64,000 nucleotides of DNA from Jiangella sp. DSM 45060 (GTDB lineage Bacteria; Actinomycetota; Actinomycetes; Jiangellales; Jiangellaceae): assembly GCF_900105175.1 (NCBI RefSeq), contig NZ_LT629771.1, positions 806,001 to 870,000 of the forward strand, given 5' to 3'. The notes below the pieces were generated by a model that saw only the letters and a program-made list of their open reading frames with translations, did no database searches and was not told the DNA's origin. How positions within the stretch are numbered: position 1 is the stretch's first letter; each line of letters opens with the position of its first letter. A program made the translations under genes and the position numbers. Below are positions 7,345-16,371 of the stretch, in pieces.

Positions 7345-10300
7345 CGCGTCGATGGCCTTGAGCAGGCGCTTCTCCGACACCGGCTGGGCGGTGCCGAGCT
7401 CCTGGGCGAACAGGCTGACCCGCAGTTCCTCGATCATCCGGCGGACGGCGTCGTGCTCGGGGGTGGGTCCGTGGCCGGGCGGGAGGGCGGCGAGCGCGGC
7501 CTCGTACTCGTCGGTGACCCGGCGGACGGTCTCCATGTGCTGGTGGTCGCGCTGCGGGCTGGTCGGCAGCTTCTCCAGCCGGCGCTCGATGGCCTTCAGG
7601 TAGCGCAGCAGGTCGGGCAGCCGCGCGCGCCCGGTGGACGTGACGAAGCCGGGCGGCATCAGGCGGGCGAGGTGGTCGCGGGCGTCGACCAGCGACGCCG
7701 TCAGCGCGAGGCTCGTGGTGCTCTTCAACGCCGCCGTGACCCGGTGGGCGACGTCGAGCACCTTCTCGACGTCGGCGACCATCTCGAAGACGGTCTCGAT
7801 GAGATCCTGCCGCACCCGCGAGCGCAACGCCTCGAACGCGGCCTCGTCCCACGCCGGGCCGCCGGCCTCGCCGACCAGCCAGTCGACCGAGGCGGCGGCG
7901 ACGTCGTCGAGCAGGGCGGCGACGGAGCCGTCGGGGTTCTGGCTGAGCACCAGCTTCGACCGGTTGGTGAGGTGACGCTGCACGAACGACGTCGGCGACG
8001 GGACCGCGAGCAGCAGCAGCCGCCGGTTGCCGGTGCGCATCGCGCGGGCCTGGTCGGCCGGGGTCGGCAGCACCTTCAGCGCGACCGTCGCGCCCTCGTC
8101 GACCAGCGCCGGGTAGCCGGTGACGACATGGCCGGAGCGGCGCTGCTCGAACGTGCGGGGCAGCTCACCGCCCGGCCACGCCGTCAACCCCGTCCGCTCG
8201 ATGCTGCTGGCCGCGGCCGCCATGATCTGGCGCAGCTGCTGCTTCAGCCGCACCTTCAGCGCGTCGAGGTTCTTGCCCTCGCCGGCCGGCTGGCCCTTGT
8301 CGTCCAGCACCCGGAACGTCATGCGCAGGTGGTCGGGCACCTTGCTGAGGTCGAAGTCGTCGGCCGTCACCGGCACGGCCCGCAGCCGGTGCAGCACCCG
8401 GGCCAGCGCCGCGGTGAACGGCTGCCCGGACGGCGACGGCGGCAGCTGGGCGAGCGCCTCGCGGGCGGTGTCGGGCGCCGGGACGAACGAGCGGCGCAAC
8501 TGCTTCGGCAGCGCCTTGATCAGCGCCGTCACCAGCTCCGGCCGCAGCCCCGGGACCTGCCAGTCGAAACCGTCCGGCTCGACCTGGTTGAGCACCTCGA
8601 TCGGGACGTGCACCGTGACGCCGTCGGCGCTGGACCCCGGCTCGAACTGGTACGTCAGCCGCAGGCCGAGGTCGTCGCCGGGCCAGCTGTCGGGGTAGTC
8701 GGCCTGGGTGACGGCGCCGGCGGCGTCGGTGGTCAGCAGGTCGGTGCTGAACGTGAGGAGGTCGGGACGCTCGTGCCGGGCCTTCTTCCACCAGCTGTCG
8801 AAGTGCCGGCCGGACACGACGTCAGCGGGGATGCGCTGGTCGTAGAACTCGAACAGCGTCTCGTCGTCGACGACGATGTCGCGGCGGCGGGCGCGGTGCT
8901 CGAGCTCCTCGACGTCCTCCAGCAGCTCGCGGTTCTCGTGGAAGAACCGGTGATGCGTCGACCAGTCGCCCTCGACCAGCGCGTGCCGGATGAACAGCTC
9001 GCGGCTGAGCTCGGGATCGACGCGTGCGTACGTGACCTTGCGCCGTGGCACGATGACGACGCCGTACAGCATGACCTTCTCGAAGCCCATGACGGCGCCG
9101 GCCTTGCGCTCCCAGTGCGGCTCGCTGTACGTCCGCTTCACCAGGTGCTCGGCCAGCGGCTCGGCCCACGCGGGGTCGATGCGGGCGTTGACGCGGGCCC
9201 ACAGCCGCGACGTCTCGACCAGCTCGGCCGACATCACCCAGCGCGGCGGCTTCTTGAACAGCCCCGACCCGGGGAAGACGGCGAACTTCGCGCCGCGCGC
9301 GCCCTGGTACTCGTTGATCGACTCGTCCTTGACGCCGATGTGCGAGAGCAGCCCCGACAGCAGCGACTGGTGGATGTGCTCCGGCGCGCCGTCGGGGGTG
9401 TTGAGCGTGACGCCGAGCGGCTTGACCAGCTGGCGCAGCTGCGACTCGAGGTCCTGCCACTCGCGGACGCGCAGGTAGTTGAGGTGCTCGGTGCGGCAGA
9501 GGCGCCGGAACGCGCTGGACGAGAGCTCCTGCTGCTGCTCCTTCACGTACCGCCACAGGTTGAGGAAGGCCAGGAAGTCCGACGTGGGGTCGGCGAAGCG
9601 GGCGTGGAACGCGTCGGCGACGTCGCGCTGGTCGGTCGGGCGCTCGCGGGGGTCCTGGATGGACAGCGCGGCCGCGATGACCAGCACCTCACGGACGCAG
9701 CCGTTGCGGTTGGCCTCCAGGATCATCCGGGCCAGCCGGGGGTCGATCGGCAGCTGCGAGAGCGACCGCCCGACGGCGGTGAGGCGTTCCTTCGGGTCGC
9801 GGGCGGCGGGATCGAGCGCGCCCAGCTCGACCAGCAGGTTGACGCCGTCGGCGACGCTGCGGCGGTCGGGCGGGTCGAGGAACGGGAACGCCGCGACGTC
9901 GCCCAGGCCGAGCGCCGTCATCTGCAGGATGACCGACGCGAGGTTCGTGCGCAGGATCTCCGGCTCGGTGAACGCCGGGCGCGCCTCGAAGTCGTCCTCG
10001 GAGTACAGCCGGACGCAGATGCCGTCGGAGAGCCGGCCGCACCGACCGGCCCGCTGCCGCGCCGACGCCTGCGACACCGGCTCGATCGGCAGCCGCTGCA
10101 CCTTCGTCCGGTTGCTGTAGCGGGAGATGCGCGCCGTGCCGGGGTCGACGACGTAGCGGATGCCGGGCACCGTCAGCGACGTCTCGGCGACGTTCGTGGC
10201 CAGCACGATGCGCCGTCCGGTGTGCGGCTGGAACACGCGGTGCTGCTCGGCCGCCGACAGCCGGGCGTAGAGCGGGAGCACCTCGAGCGTCCCCTGCGGC

Positions 10301-11262
10301 GCGGCGGCGTACCGCTTGCGCAGCGCGTCGGCGGTGTCGCGGATCTCCCGCTCGCCGGACAGGAACACCAGGACGTCGCCCGGCGCCTCCAGCGCCAGCT
10401 CGTCACACGCGTCGACGATGGCCTGGATCTGGTCGCGCGGCTCGCCGCCGCCCTCGTCGGTCTCCGGTTCGAGGGGACGGTAGCGGACCTCGACCGGGTA
10501 CGTCCGGCCGGACACCTCGATGATCGGGGCGTCGTCGAAGTGCTGCGCGAACCGCTCCGGGTCGATCGTCGCCGACGTGATGACGACTTTGAGGTCGGGC
10601 CGCTTCGGCAGCAGCTGCTTGAGGTAGCCCAGGATGAAGTCGATGTTCAGGCTGCGCTCGTGCGCCTCGTCGATGATCAGCGTGTCGTAGCGGCGCAGCA
10701 GGCGGTCCTGCCCGATCTCGGCCAGCAGGATGCCGTCGGTCATCAGCTTGACCAGCGTGTCGTCGCCGGCCTTCGCCGTGAACCGGACCTGGTAGCCGAC
10801 CGCGCGGCCCAGCTCGGTGTGCAGTTCCTCGGCGACCCGCTCGGCGACGGTGCGCGCGGCCAGCCGGCGCGGCTGGGTGTGCCCGATGGCGCCGCGGATG
10901 CCCCGTCCCAGCTCGAGGCAGATCTTCGGCAGCTGCGTCGTCTTCCCGGACCCCGTCTCACCGGCGACGATGACGACCTGGTGGTCGCGGATGGCGGCGG
11001 CGATCTCATCGCGCCGCTGGCTGACCGGCAGCTCCTGCGGATACCGAACGGCGGGGACGGTCGCCCTGCGCCGCTCGACCCGCCGCTCCGCCGCGTCGAC
11101 CTCGTGCGCGATGTCGGCCAGCGCGGCCGTTCGCGCCTCCCCGTCGCGGACCTTGCGCACGCCGTCGAGCCTGCGCGCCAGCCGCCGCTCGTCGCGCAGC
11201 ATCAGCTCGGGGAGCCGGGCGCGCAGGTCGGCCAGGGTTTCTGTGGCGGGAGAGGTGGGCAT
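7333..11262 (-). CDS. hrpA: HrpA, DEAH-box ATP-dependent RNA helicase
   Basis: 1309 residues, the normal HrpA size of about 1300. Motifs in order: Walker A GETGSGKTT (101-109), DEAH (198-201), TSATID, then the helicase C-terminal half with ETSLTVPGIRYVVDPG and QRAGRCGR (motif VI). The winged-helix/OB region and the long HrpA-specific C-terminal domain follow. HrpA unwinds RNA 3' to 5' and in E. coli resolves stalled ribosomes; the role here is inferred from family. ATG 11262 begins MPTSPATETLADLRARL with no better upstream start. It overlaps the converging gene by 12 bp at its 3' end. Confidence 0.96.
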   Translation of the reverse strand: MPTSPATETLADLRARLPELMLRDERRLARRLDGVRKVRDGEARTAALADIAHEVDAAERRVERRRATVPAVRYPQELPVSQRRDEIAAAIRDHQVVIVAGETGSGKTTQLPKICLELGRGIRGAIGHTQPRRLAARTVAERVAEELHTELGRAVGYQVRFTAKAGDDTLVKLMTDGILLAEIGQDRLLRRYDTLIIDEAHERSLNIDFILGYLKQLLPKRPDLKVVITSATIDPERFAQHFDDAPIIEVSGRTYPVEVRYRPLEPETDEGGGEPRDQIQAIVDACDELALEAPGDVLVFLSGEREIRDTADALRKRYAAAPQGTLEVLPLYARLSAAEQHRVFQPHTGRRIVLATNVAETSLTVPGIRYVVDPGTARISRYSNRTKVQRLPIEPVSQASARQRAGRCGRLSDGICVRLYSEDDFEARPAFTEPEILRTNLASVILQMTALGLGDVAAFPFLDPPDRRSVADGVNLLVELGALDPAARDPKERLTAVGRSLSQLPIDPRLARMILEANRNGCVREVLVIAAALSIQDPRERPTDQRDVADAFHARFADPTSDFLAFLNLWRYVKEQQQELSSSAFRRLCRTEHLNYLRVREWQDLESQLRQLVKPLGVTLNTPDGAPEHIHQSLLSGLLSHIGVKDESINEYQGARGAKFAVFPGSGLFKKPPRWVMSAELVETSRLWARVNARIDPAWAEPLAEHLVKRTYSEPHWERKAGAVMGFEKVMLYGVVIVPRRKVTYARVDPELSRELFIRHALVEGDWSTHHRFFHENRELLEDVEELEHRARRRDIVVDDETLFEFYDQRIPADVVSGRHFDSWWKKARHERPDLLTFSTDLLTTDAAGAVTQADYPDSWPGDDLGLRLTYQFEPGSSADGVTVHVPIEVLNQVEPDGFDWQVPGLRPELVTALIKALPKQLRRSFVPAPDTAREALAQLPPSPSGQPFTAALARVLHRLRAVPVTADDFDLSKVPDHLRMTFRVLDDKGQPAGEGKNLDALKVRLKQQLRQIMAAAASSIERTGLTAWPGGELPRTFEQRRSGHVVTGYPALVDEGATVALKVLPTPADQARAMRTGNRRLLLLAVPSPTSFVQRHLTNRSKLVLSQNPDGSVAALLDDVAAASVDWLVGEAGGPAWDEAAFEALRSRVRQDLIETVFEMVADVEKVLDVAHRVTAALKSTTSLALTASLVDARDHLARLMPPGFVTSTGRARLPDLLRYLKAIERRLEKLPTSPQRDHQHMETVRRVTDEYEAALAALPPGHGPTPEHDAVRRMIEELRVSLFAQELGTAQPVSEKRLLKAIDALYV

Positions 11263-11470
11263 ACGTCGTCAAGCCTACGGCGCGGGGGACGCCGGATCAT
11301 CTGGATATCCGCGGGTCCGGGGTGCCGGCCCCCTGCCTCACTCGTTTGTCGCTCGGACGCCCGCGCTCACCCCGGGGGTGGTGTCGGCGAACCCCCGGGC
11401 GGTGTCGGCGTCCCCGGCGGCGCGGTGTCGGGGCCCCCCGGGGCCCGCGCGGGGCGTGCCCGGGCCTACG

Positions 11471-11562
11471 GGCGGTATCCCCGAACTCCGCGCGCGGCGA
11501 CGTAGTCGGTGCCCGCCCGTAGGGTGGGCACCCTCCCTAGAGGGGCGGGTCATACCTACCTC
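11471..11562 (-). repeat. Dispersed double-hairpin element, copy 2
   Basis: Core GTGCCCGCCCGTAGGGTGGG then CACCCTCCCTAGAGGGGCGGGT split across 11510-11550. First hairpin GTGCCC-G-CCC / GGG-T-GGGCAC with loop GTA; second CCCTC/GAGGG with loop CCTA. It shares a further GGCGGTA(T)CCCCGAACTCCG leader with copy 3, so the repeat unit is longer here (about 92 bp). Confidence 0.85.
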
Positions 11563-11675
11563 GTCGCGCGGGCGGCCAACCCCGGCGCGCGGTCGGCCCG
11601 CTCCGGCGCGCGGGCGGCCTACCTCGTCGCGCGGTCGGCCAACCCCGGCGCGCGGTCGGCCAACCCCGGCGCGCG

Positions 11676-11763
11676 GGCGGTACCCCGAACTCCGCGCGCG
11701 GCGACGTTGTCGGTGCCCGCCCGTAGGGTGGGCACCCTCCCTAGAGGGGCGGGTCATGCCTAC
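11676..11763 (-). repeat. Dispersed double-hairpin element, copy 3
   Basis: Same two hairpins as copy 2, with only scattered single-base differences over about 85 bp (for example one C fewer in the leader and TTGT for TAGT). Lies 205 bp from copy 2 in the same orientation, with degenerate GC-rich repeats between them. The near-identity against a strongly diverged background suggests recent copying or selection on the hairpins. Confidence 0.85.
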
Positions 11764-11872
11764 CCCGTCGCGCGATCGGCCAGCCCCGACGCGGCGGCCA
11801 GCCAACCCCGATGCGCGGGCGGCCAGCTCCGGCGCGGCGGGGTGCGGGGAGGCAGCCCCGCACCCCGTGACG

Positions 11873-14254
11873 TCAGCCTGCTGTGCTGTGCATCCCGCGC
11901 CGGACCGGAGCGCGTCCGGCCGGCTGATGCGGCTCCGGCTCGCGTGCCGGAGCCGCCGGGATCTTCACCGTGACCGGCGCGCTGATGCGGACCGTGACCG
12001 GCTCACCGTGGTGCAGCAGCTCCAGCTGCGAGCCGTCCTCGTGGTCGCCTTCGCGCAGGTAGTACGTGACCTCGTCGGGCCGGACGCTGACCCGCAGCCG
12101 CAGCCCCCGCCACAGCAGCGAGAAGTCCAGCCGGCCGATGCGGCTCGGCAGCCGCGGGGCGAACGAGAGCACGCCGTCGTGGTCGCGCATGCCGCCGTAG
12201 CCGGCGACGAGACCGAGCCACGCCCCGGCGAGCGACGCCAGGTGGACGCCGTCGCTGGTGTTGGAGTGGCTGTCGTGCAGGTCGGTCAGCGCGGCCTCGC
12301 CGAGGTAGTCGTGCGCCAGCTCCAGGTGCCCGGTCTCGGCCGCCATGACGGCCTGGGTGCACGACGACAGCGAGGAGTCGCGGACGGTGCGGGCCTCGTA
12401 GTAGCTGAAGTTGCGCACCTTCTCGGCCGGCGTGAACGCGTCGCCGCGCCAGTGCATGGCCAGCACGAGGTCGGCCTGCTTGATGACCTGACGCCGGTAG
12501 AGGTCGAAGTAGGGGTGCGTCAGCAGCAGCGGGTAGTCGTCGGGCTCGGTGCCCTCGAAGTCCCACTCCTGGAACCTCGTGAACCCCTCGGACTGCTGGT
12601 GCACGCCCAGTTCGGCGTCGTACGGGACGGTCATGGCGCCGGCGGCGTCGCGCCAGGACGCGGTCTCCTCGTCGTCGACCTCCAGGGCGGCGGCGACGTC
12701 GGGGTGACGGAGCACGGCGTCGGCGGCGCCGACGAGGTTCCGTTGCGCCATGAGGTTCGTGTAGACGTTGTCGTTCGACACCGCCGAGTACTCGTCCGGC
12801 CCGGTGACACCGTCGATGTGGAAGGCGCCGTGACGGTCGTGGTGGCCGAGCGAGCGCCACAGCCGCGCGGTCTCGACCAGCAGCTCGACGCCGACCTCGC
12901 GCTCGAACACCTCGTCGCCGGTGGCCTGGATGTAGCGCATCGTCGCGTCGGCGATGCCGGCGCCGATGTGGAAGCCGGCGGTCCCGGCCGGCCAGTAGCC
13001 TGACGTCTCGTGGCCGCGGATGGTCCGCCACGGGAACGCCGCGCCCTTCAGGCCCAGGGTGTGGGCCCGCTCGCGGGCGAGGTCGAGCGTCGCGTGCCGC
13101 CAGCGCAGCACCTGCGCGGCCGCGTCGGGCTGGGTGTAGATGAGCACCGGGAGCACGAACATCTCGGTGTCCCAGAAGACGTGGCCGTCGTAGCCGGGAC
13201 CGGTCAGGCCCTTCGCCGGGATCGGCCGCATCTCGTTGCGCGCACCGGCCTGCAGGACGTGGAACAGCCCGAACCGGACCGCCTGCTGCACCTCGGGATC
13301 GCCGTCGACGCGGACGTCGGCGGCGTCCCAGAACGCGTCGAGGTACTCGCGCTGCCCCTGGCAGAGCCCCTCCCAGCCGGTCAGCCGCGCCGACGCCAGC
13401 GCCGCGCCGACCTGGTCGCGCAGCGCCGGCAGCGACCGGCGGCTGGAGAAGCCGTACGCGAGCAGCTTGACGACGCGCAGCTTCTCGCCCGGCTTGAGCA
13501 CGCACGCGATGGTGGTGCGGGCCCAGTCGGGGAACGCCTCGGTGCTGACGACGGTGCGGTCGGGGCCCTCGACGACGTGCGTCATGGCGGCCGCCATGCG
13601 CAGGCCGCTGGCCTTCGTCCGGTGGATCAGCAGGCCGCCGGCGCCGTTGGCGATGTGCTCCTCGGACTCCAGCGGCTCCTCCAGCAGGGCCGCGACGCGC
13701 GGGTCCTTCTTGGTGACCGGCAGTTCCTCGTTGGCGACCAGCCCGGACTGGATGACGACGCGGGCCTCGTTCTCGACCGGCTCGACCTCGTAGCAGATGG
13801 CGGCGACGGCGCGCTGGATGAACGACACCAGCCGGGTCGAGCGGACGCGCACCGCCTGGCCGGCCGGCGACACCCACTCGACGGTGCGGTCGAGCGTCCC
13901 GGCGCGCATGTCGAGCACCCGCTCGTGCGCCTGCAGGTCGCCGTAGCGGACGTCGAACGGCTCGTCGTCGACGAGCAGCCGGATCAGCTTGCCGTTGGTG
14001 ACGTTGACGACCGTCTGGCCCTGCTCGGGGTAGCCGTAGCCGGCCTCGGCGTAGGGGAGCGGGCGCAGCTCGTAGAACGAGTTGAGGTAGCTGCCGGGCA
14101 GCCCGTGCGGCTCGCCCTCGTCGAGGTTGGCGCGCAGGCCGATGTGGCCGTTGGACAGCGCGAGCACCGACTCGGACTGCGCCAGCAGGTCGAGGTCCAG
14201 GGTGGCCTCGCGGATGCGCCACGGCTCGCAGGGGTAGGCGCTCTCGCGGATCAT
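11873..14254 (-). CDS. GH65 disaccharide phosphorylase (trehalose, maltose or kojibiose type)
   Basis: 793 residues, normal for GH65 phosphorylases (about 750-800). The N-terminal beta-sandwich begins around [20 protein letters not shown]; the catalytic (alpha/alpha)6 barrel has FWDTEMF and GVTGPDEYS, where Glu488 is the expected general acid. The small C-terminal barrel ends with an RMHSTAG-like tail. These enzymes use phosphate to split an alpha-glucoside into beta-glucose-1-phosphate and glucose. The next gene upstream in the operon is the matching beta-phosphoglucomutase, overlapping by ATGA, which supports intracellular phosphorolysis. No signal peptide. Substrate cannot be fixed from the sequence by eye. 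Confidence 0.9.
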   Translation of the reverse strand: MIRESAYPCEPWRIREATLDLDLLAQSESVLALSNGHIGLRANLDEGEPHGLPGSYLNSFYELRPLPYAEAGYGYPEQGQTVVNVTNGKLIRLLVDDEPFDVRYGDLQAHERVLDMRAGTLDRTVEWVSPAGQAVRVRSTRLVSFIQRAVAAICYEVEPVENEARVVIQSGLVANEELPVTKKDPRVAALLEEPLESEEHIANGAGGLLIHRTKASGLRMAAAMTHVVEGPDRTVVSTEAFPDWARTTIACVLKPGEKLRVVKLLAYGFSSRRSLPALRDQVGAALASARLTGWEGLCQGQREYLDAFWDAADVRVDGDPEVQQAVRFGLFHVLQAGARNEMRPIPAKGLTGPGYDGHVFWDTEMFVLPVLIYTQPDAAAQVLRWRHATLDLARERAHTLGLKGAAFPWRTIRGHETSGYWPAGTAGFHIGAGIADATMRYIQATGDEVFEREVGVELLVETARLWRSLGHHDRHGAFHIDGVTGPDEYSAVSNDNVYTNLMAQRNLVGAADAVLRHPDVAAALEVDDEETASWRDAAGAMTVPYDAELGVHQQSEGFTRFQEWDFEGTEPDDYPLLLTHPYFDLYRRQVIKQADLVLAMHWRGDAFTPAEKVRNFSYYEARTVRDSSLSSCTQAVMAAETGHLELAHDYLGEAALTDLHDSHSNTSDGVHLASLAGAWLGLVAGYGGMRDHDGVLSFAPRLPSRIGRLDFSLLWRGLRLRVSVRPDEVTYYLREGDHEDGSQLELLHHGEPVTVRISAPVTVKIPAAPAREPEPHQPAGRAPVRRGMHSTAG

Positions 14255-14997
14255 CGGCCCGCCTCCAGGAGCTCGGCGAGATCGGTGACGACGACGTCGG
14301 CGCCGTGCTCGCGCAGCGCGTCGGCCTGACCCACGCGGTCGACGCCGACGACGAAGCCGAAGTCGCCCGCGCGGCCCGCCTGGACCCCGGCGAGCGCGTC
14401 CTCGAACACGGCGGCCTCGCCGGGTGCGACGCCCAGCCGCTCGGCCGCGGCGAGGAAGGAGTCGGGTTCCGGCTTGCCGCGCAGGCCCTCCGCGCGCGCC
14501 GTCAGGCCGTCGACGCGGACCTCGAGGAGGTCGGCGATGCCGGCGGCCGCGACCACCTCGCGGCAGTTCGCGCTGGCCGACACGACGGCGCGGCGCAGGC
14601 CCGCCTCGACGGCGGCGTGCAGATAGCTGACCGAGCCCGGGTACGGGCGCACGCCGACCTCGCGCAGCCGCTCCAGCAGGACGACGTTCTTGCGGTTGCC
14701 GACGCCGTTCACGGTGTCGGCGGTGCCGGGGTCGTCGGGCGTGCCCTCGGGCAGCGTGATGCCGCGCGAGGCGAGGAACGAGCGCACGCCGTCGGCGCGC
14801 TGTTTGCCGTCGACGTAGACGTTGTAGTCGCCCTCGATGTCGAAGGGAACGAAGGGGTCGTCCGCGCCTTGCGCGCGGTCGCGGAGAAACGCGTCGAACG
14901 TCGCCTTCCAGGCGGCTTTGTGCACTTCCGCGGTGGGTGTGAGGACTCCGTCAAGGTCGAAAAGACACGCCTTGATGTGGTCCGGCAGGCCAAGCAT
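14251..14997 (-). CDS. Beta-phosphoglucomutase family HAD hydrolase
   Basis: 248 residues. HAD motif I DLDGVLT (Asp14 nucleophile, Asp16 acid/base), motif II serine in VVSASANC, motif III lysine in RGKPEPD, and motif [14 protein letters not shown]. It converts beta-glucose-1-phosphate to glucose-6-phosphate. It precedes the GH65 gene in the same operon with a four-base overlap, the arrangement known for maltose, trehalose and kojibiose phosphorylase operons. The alternative, a trehalose-phosphatase-like HAD, is less likely given the context. A short AT-richer patch near 15000-15015 may hold the operon promoter. Confidence 0.88.
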   Translation of the reverse strand: MLGLPDHIKACLFDLDGVLTPTAEVHKAAWKATFDAFLRDRAQGADDPFVPFDIEGDYNVYVDGKQRADGVRSFLASRGITLPEGTPDDPGTADTVNGVGNRKNVVLLERLREVGVRPYPGSVSYLHAAVEAGLRRAVVSASANCREVVAAAGIADLLEVRVDGLTARAEGLRGKPEPDSFLAAAERLGVAPGEAAVFEDALAGVQAGRAGDFGFVVGVDRVGQADALREHGADVVVTDLAELLEAGR

Positions 14998-15071
14998 TGG
15001 ACGACCTTAAGTCATCATCCGGGGCGGCGGGCGGCGGCTCTGCGAACCCGCGTGCCGCGGCGGTTGGATGG

Positions 15072-15497
15072 TCAGGCGTCCTGCCCTTCGGAGGCCGCCT
15101 CGATGTCCAGCGGCAGCGGCGTGACCTGCACGTCGTCGTCGCCCGGACGGATGTGCCAGCGGACCACGATGTCCGCGACCCGTCCGTGCATCGGCTGGAT
15201 CAGCAGGTAGTGCTCGGCGTGTCGCGGGCCGAACTCACGCAGGTGGGTCTCGCCCTCCGTGACGGTGAGGTCGGCGGTGTCGAGACGGACGTCGTAGGCG
15301 GGCGAGCCGCCGTCGTTGCGCAGGACGTAGCGGTGCTGGCTGAGTCGTTCGAGACGGAACCGTGGCGCCGAGCGGGCGCGGCGCCGGTAGCGGGCGATGC
15401 GTCCGGTACCCGACGCCGGCTGGCGCGCGTAGACGACCGTCGCAGCCAGCACGAGCACCACGACCACGGCGATGATGAGCAGAACGGCGATCGTCAC
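15072..15497 (-). CDS. Small membrane-anchored protein of unknown function
   Basis: 141 residues. An N-terminal helix (about residues 3-23, AVLLIIAVVVVLVLAATVVY) anchors it, followed by a basic stretch RYRRRARSAPR and a soluble beta-rich domain with RNDGGSPAYDVRLDTAD, which resembles an immunoglobulin-like fold. The topology is unclear: a basic patch right after the helix favours an inside C-terminus. It has no recognised family. It sits 25 bases downstream of the NmrA-type reductase on the same strand and might be co-transcribed. Confidence 0.55.
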   Translation of the reverse strand: MTIAVLLIIAVVVVLVLAATVVYARQPASGTGRIARYRRRARSAPRFRLERLSQHRYVLRNDGGSPAYDVRLDTADLTVTEGETHLREFGPRHAEHYLLIQPMHGRVADIVVRWHIRPGDDDVQVTPLPLDIEAASEGQDA

Positions 15498-15522
15498 ATT
15501 TCGACTGTAGTGCGGCCGCGGC

Positions 15523-16326
15523 TCAGCGGAACAGGGTCGCGTTCCGCACGGCCCACTCGGCGAACGTCGTGGCGGGCCGGCCGAGCAGCCGGGCGACGGC
15601 GTCGGTGGCCTGTTGCGGGTGGTCGACGAGGTCCTTCTCGCCGTCGACGTACCACTCGGCGTACTCGCCCATGGAACGGCTGAGTTCGGCGATGGCGTCG
15701 TCGCGGCTCAGCTCGACGTACGGGACGTCGCGGCCGAGCGCGCGGCCGATGAGCGCGACCTTCTCGGCGCGGGTCAGCGTCTCGGGGCCGGTGAGGGAGT
15801 ACGCCTGCCCGACGTGGCCGTCCTGCACCAGCGCGACGGCGGCCACCGCGGCGACGTCGTCCATCGCGATGGGCGCGTTGGCCGACGCCGCGTAGCCGTC
15901 GCGGACCTGGCCGGTCGTGCGGATCTGTTCGGACCAGATGGTCGCGTTCTCCATGAACTCGCCCGGCCACAGGTGTGTCCACGCGATGCCGGACGCCTCG
16001 ACGTCGTCGACGATCGAGCCCCACCAGCTCTCCCGCTCGCCGGACAGGCTGACGACGTGCTGGACGCCGGCCTTCCGCGCCAGGGTGAGCACCTCGGCGG
16101 CGGTCTCGGCGTACGACGTCAGGTACAGGCGCTCGACGCCGTCGAAGACGCCGTCCAGCGTGCCGGGCTCGGCGACGTAGCCGGTCGCGACCTCGACGCC
16201 GCCGGGCAGCGTGGCCTTGGCCGGGTTGCGGACGAGGGCGCGCACGTCCGTGGCGCCGAGGGTGAGCAGATGGTCGACGACGAGGCGGCCGACGCTTCCG
16301 GTCGCACCGGTGACGAGGATGGCCAT
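15523..16326 (-). CDS. NmrA-like NAD(P)-binding reductase (atypical SDR)
   Basis: 267 residues from ATG 16326; the longer frame beginning further upstream would run through the operator palindrome. The nucleotide-binding motif GATGSVGR (TGxxGxxG type) is at the N-terminus, followed by an atypical-SDR pattern without a YxxxK catalytic pair: VVSLSGERESWWG, then THLWPGEFMENA. Similar proteins include NmrA sensors and QorB-type quinone reductases. A nested GTAC palindrome 8 bases upstream indicates tight repression, often triggered by electrophiles or redox stress in such genes, though the inducer here is unknown. Confidence 0.75.
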   Translation of the reverse strand: MAILVTGATGSVGRLVVDHLLTLGATDVRALVRNPAKATLPGGVEVATGYVAEPGTLDGVFDGVERLYLTSYAETAAEVLTLARKAGVQHVVSLSGERESWWGSIVDDVEASGIAWTHLWPGEFMENATIWSEQIRTTGQVRDGYAASANAPIAMDDVAAVAAVALVQDGHVGQAYSLTGPETLTRAEKVALIGRALGRDVPYVELSRDDAIAELSRSMGEYAEWYVDGEKDLVDHPQQATDAVARLLGRPATTFAEWAVRNATLFR

Positions 16327-16333
16327 GCTCACA

Positions 16334-16361
16334 GCGTACACCGTACGCGTACATTGTACGC
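16334..16361. promoter_or_regulatory. Nested 28-bp palindromic operator before the NmrA-like gene
   Basis: Outer arms GCGTACA (16334-16340) and TGTACGC (16355-16361) share an exact centre with the inner palindrome GTACGCGTAC (16343-16352). This gives four regularly placed GTAC cores. It ends 8 bases before the start codon, where a repressor (TetR-like or similar) would block transcription or translation start. No regulator gene of that type lies next to it. Confidence 0.65.
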
Positions 16362-16371
16362 ACATCGTGGG

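Larger units (their letters stand above)
11263..11872. other. Gene-free repeat tract between hrpA and the GH65 gene
   Basis: About 610 bp with no supported gene. It is made of short GC-rich phrases such as GCGCG(G/C)(T/G)CGGCC followed by (A/T)ACC(C/T)CGGCGCG repeated many times (strongest at 11565-11690), plus two copies of the double-hairpin element. Open frames run through it in several phases because stops are rare; their arginine/proline-rich translations are artefacts of the repeats. It lies upstream of hrpA and downstream of GH65, so the hrpA promoter should be near 11270-11330. Confidence 0.6.

Noticed and set aside
11300-11860. Arginine/proline-rich open frames
   Set aside because: They arise from degenerate GC-rich repeats and the double-hairpin copies; translations are in all phases alike.
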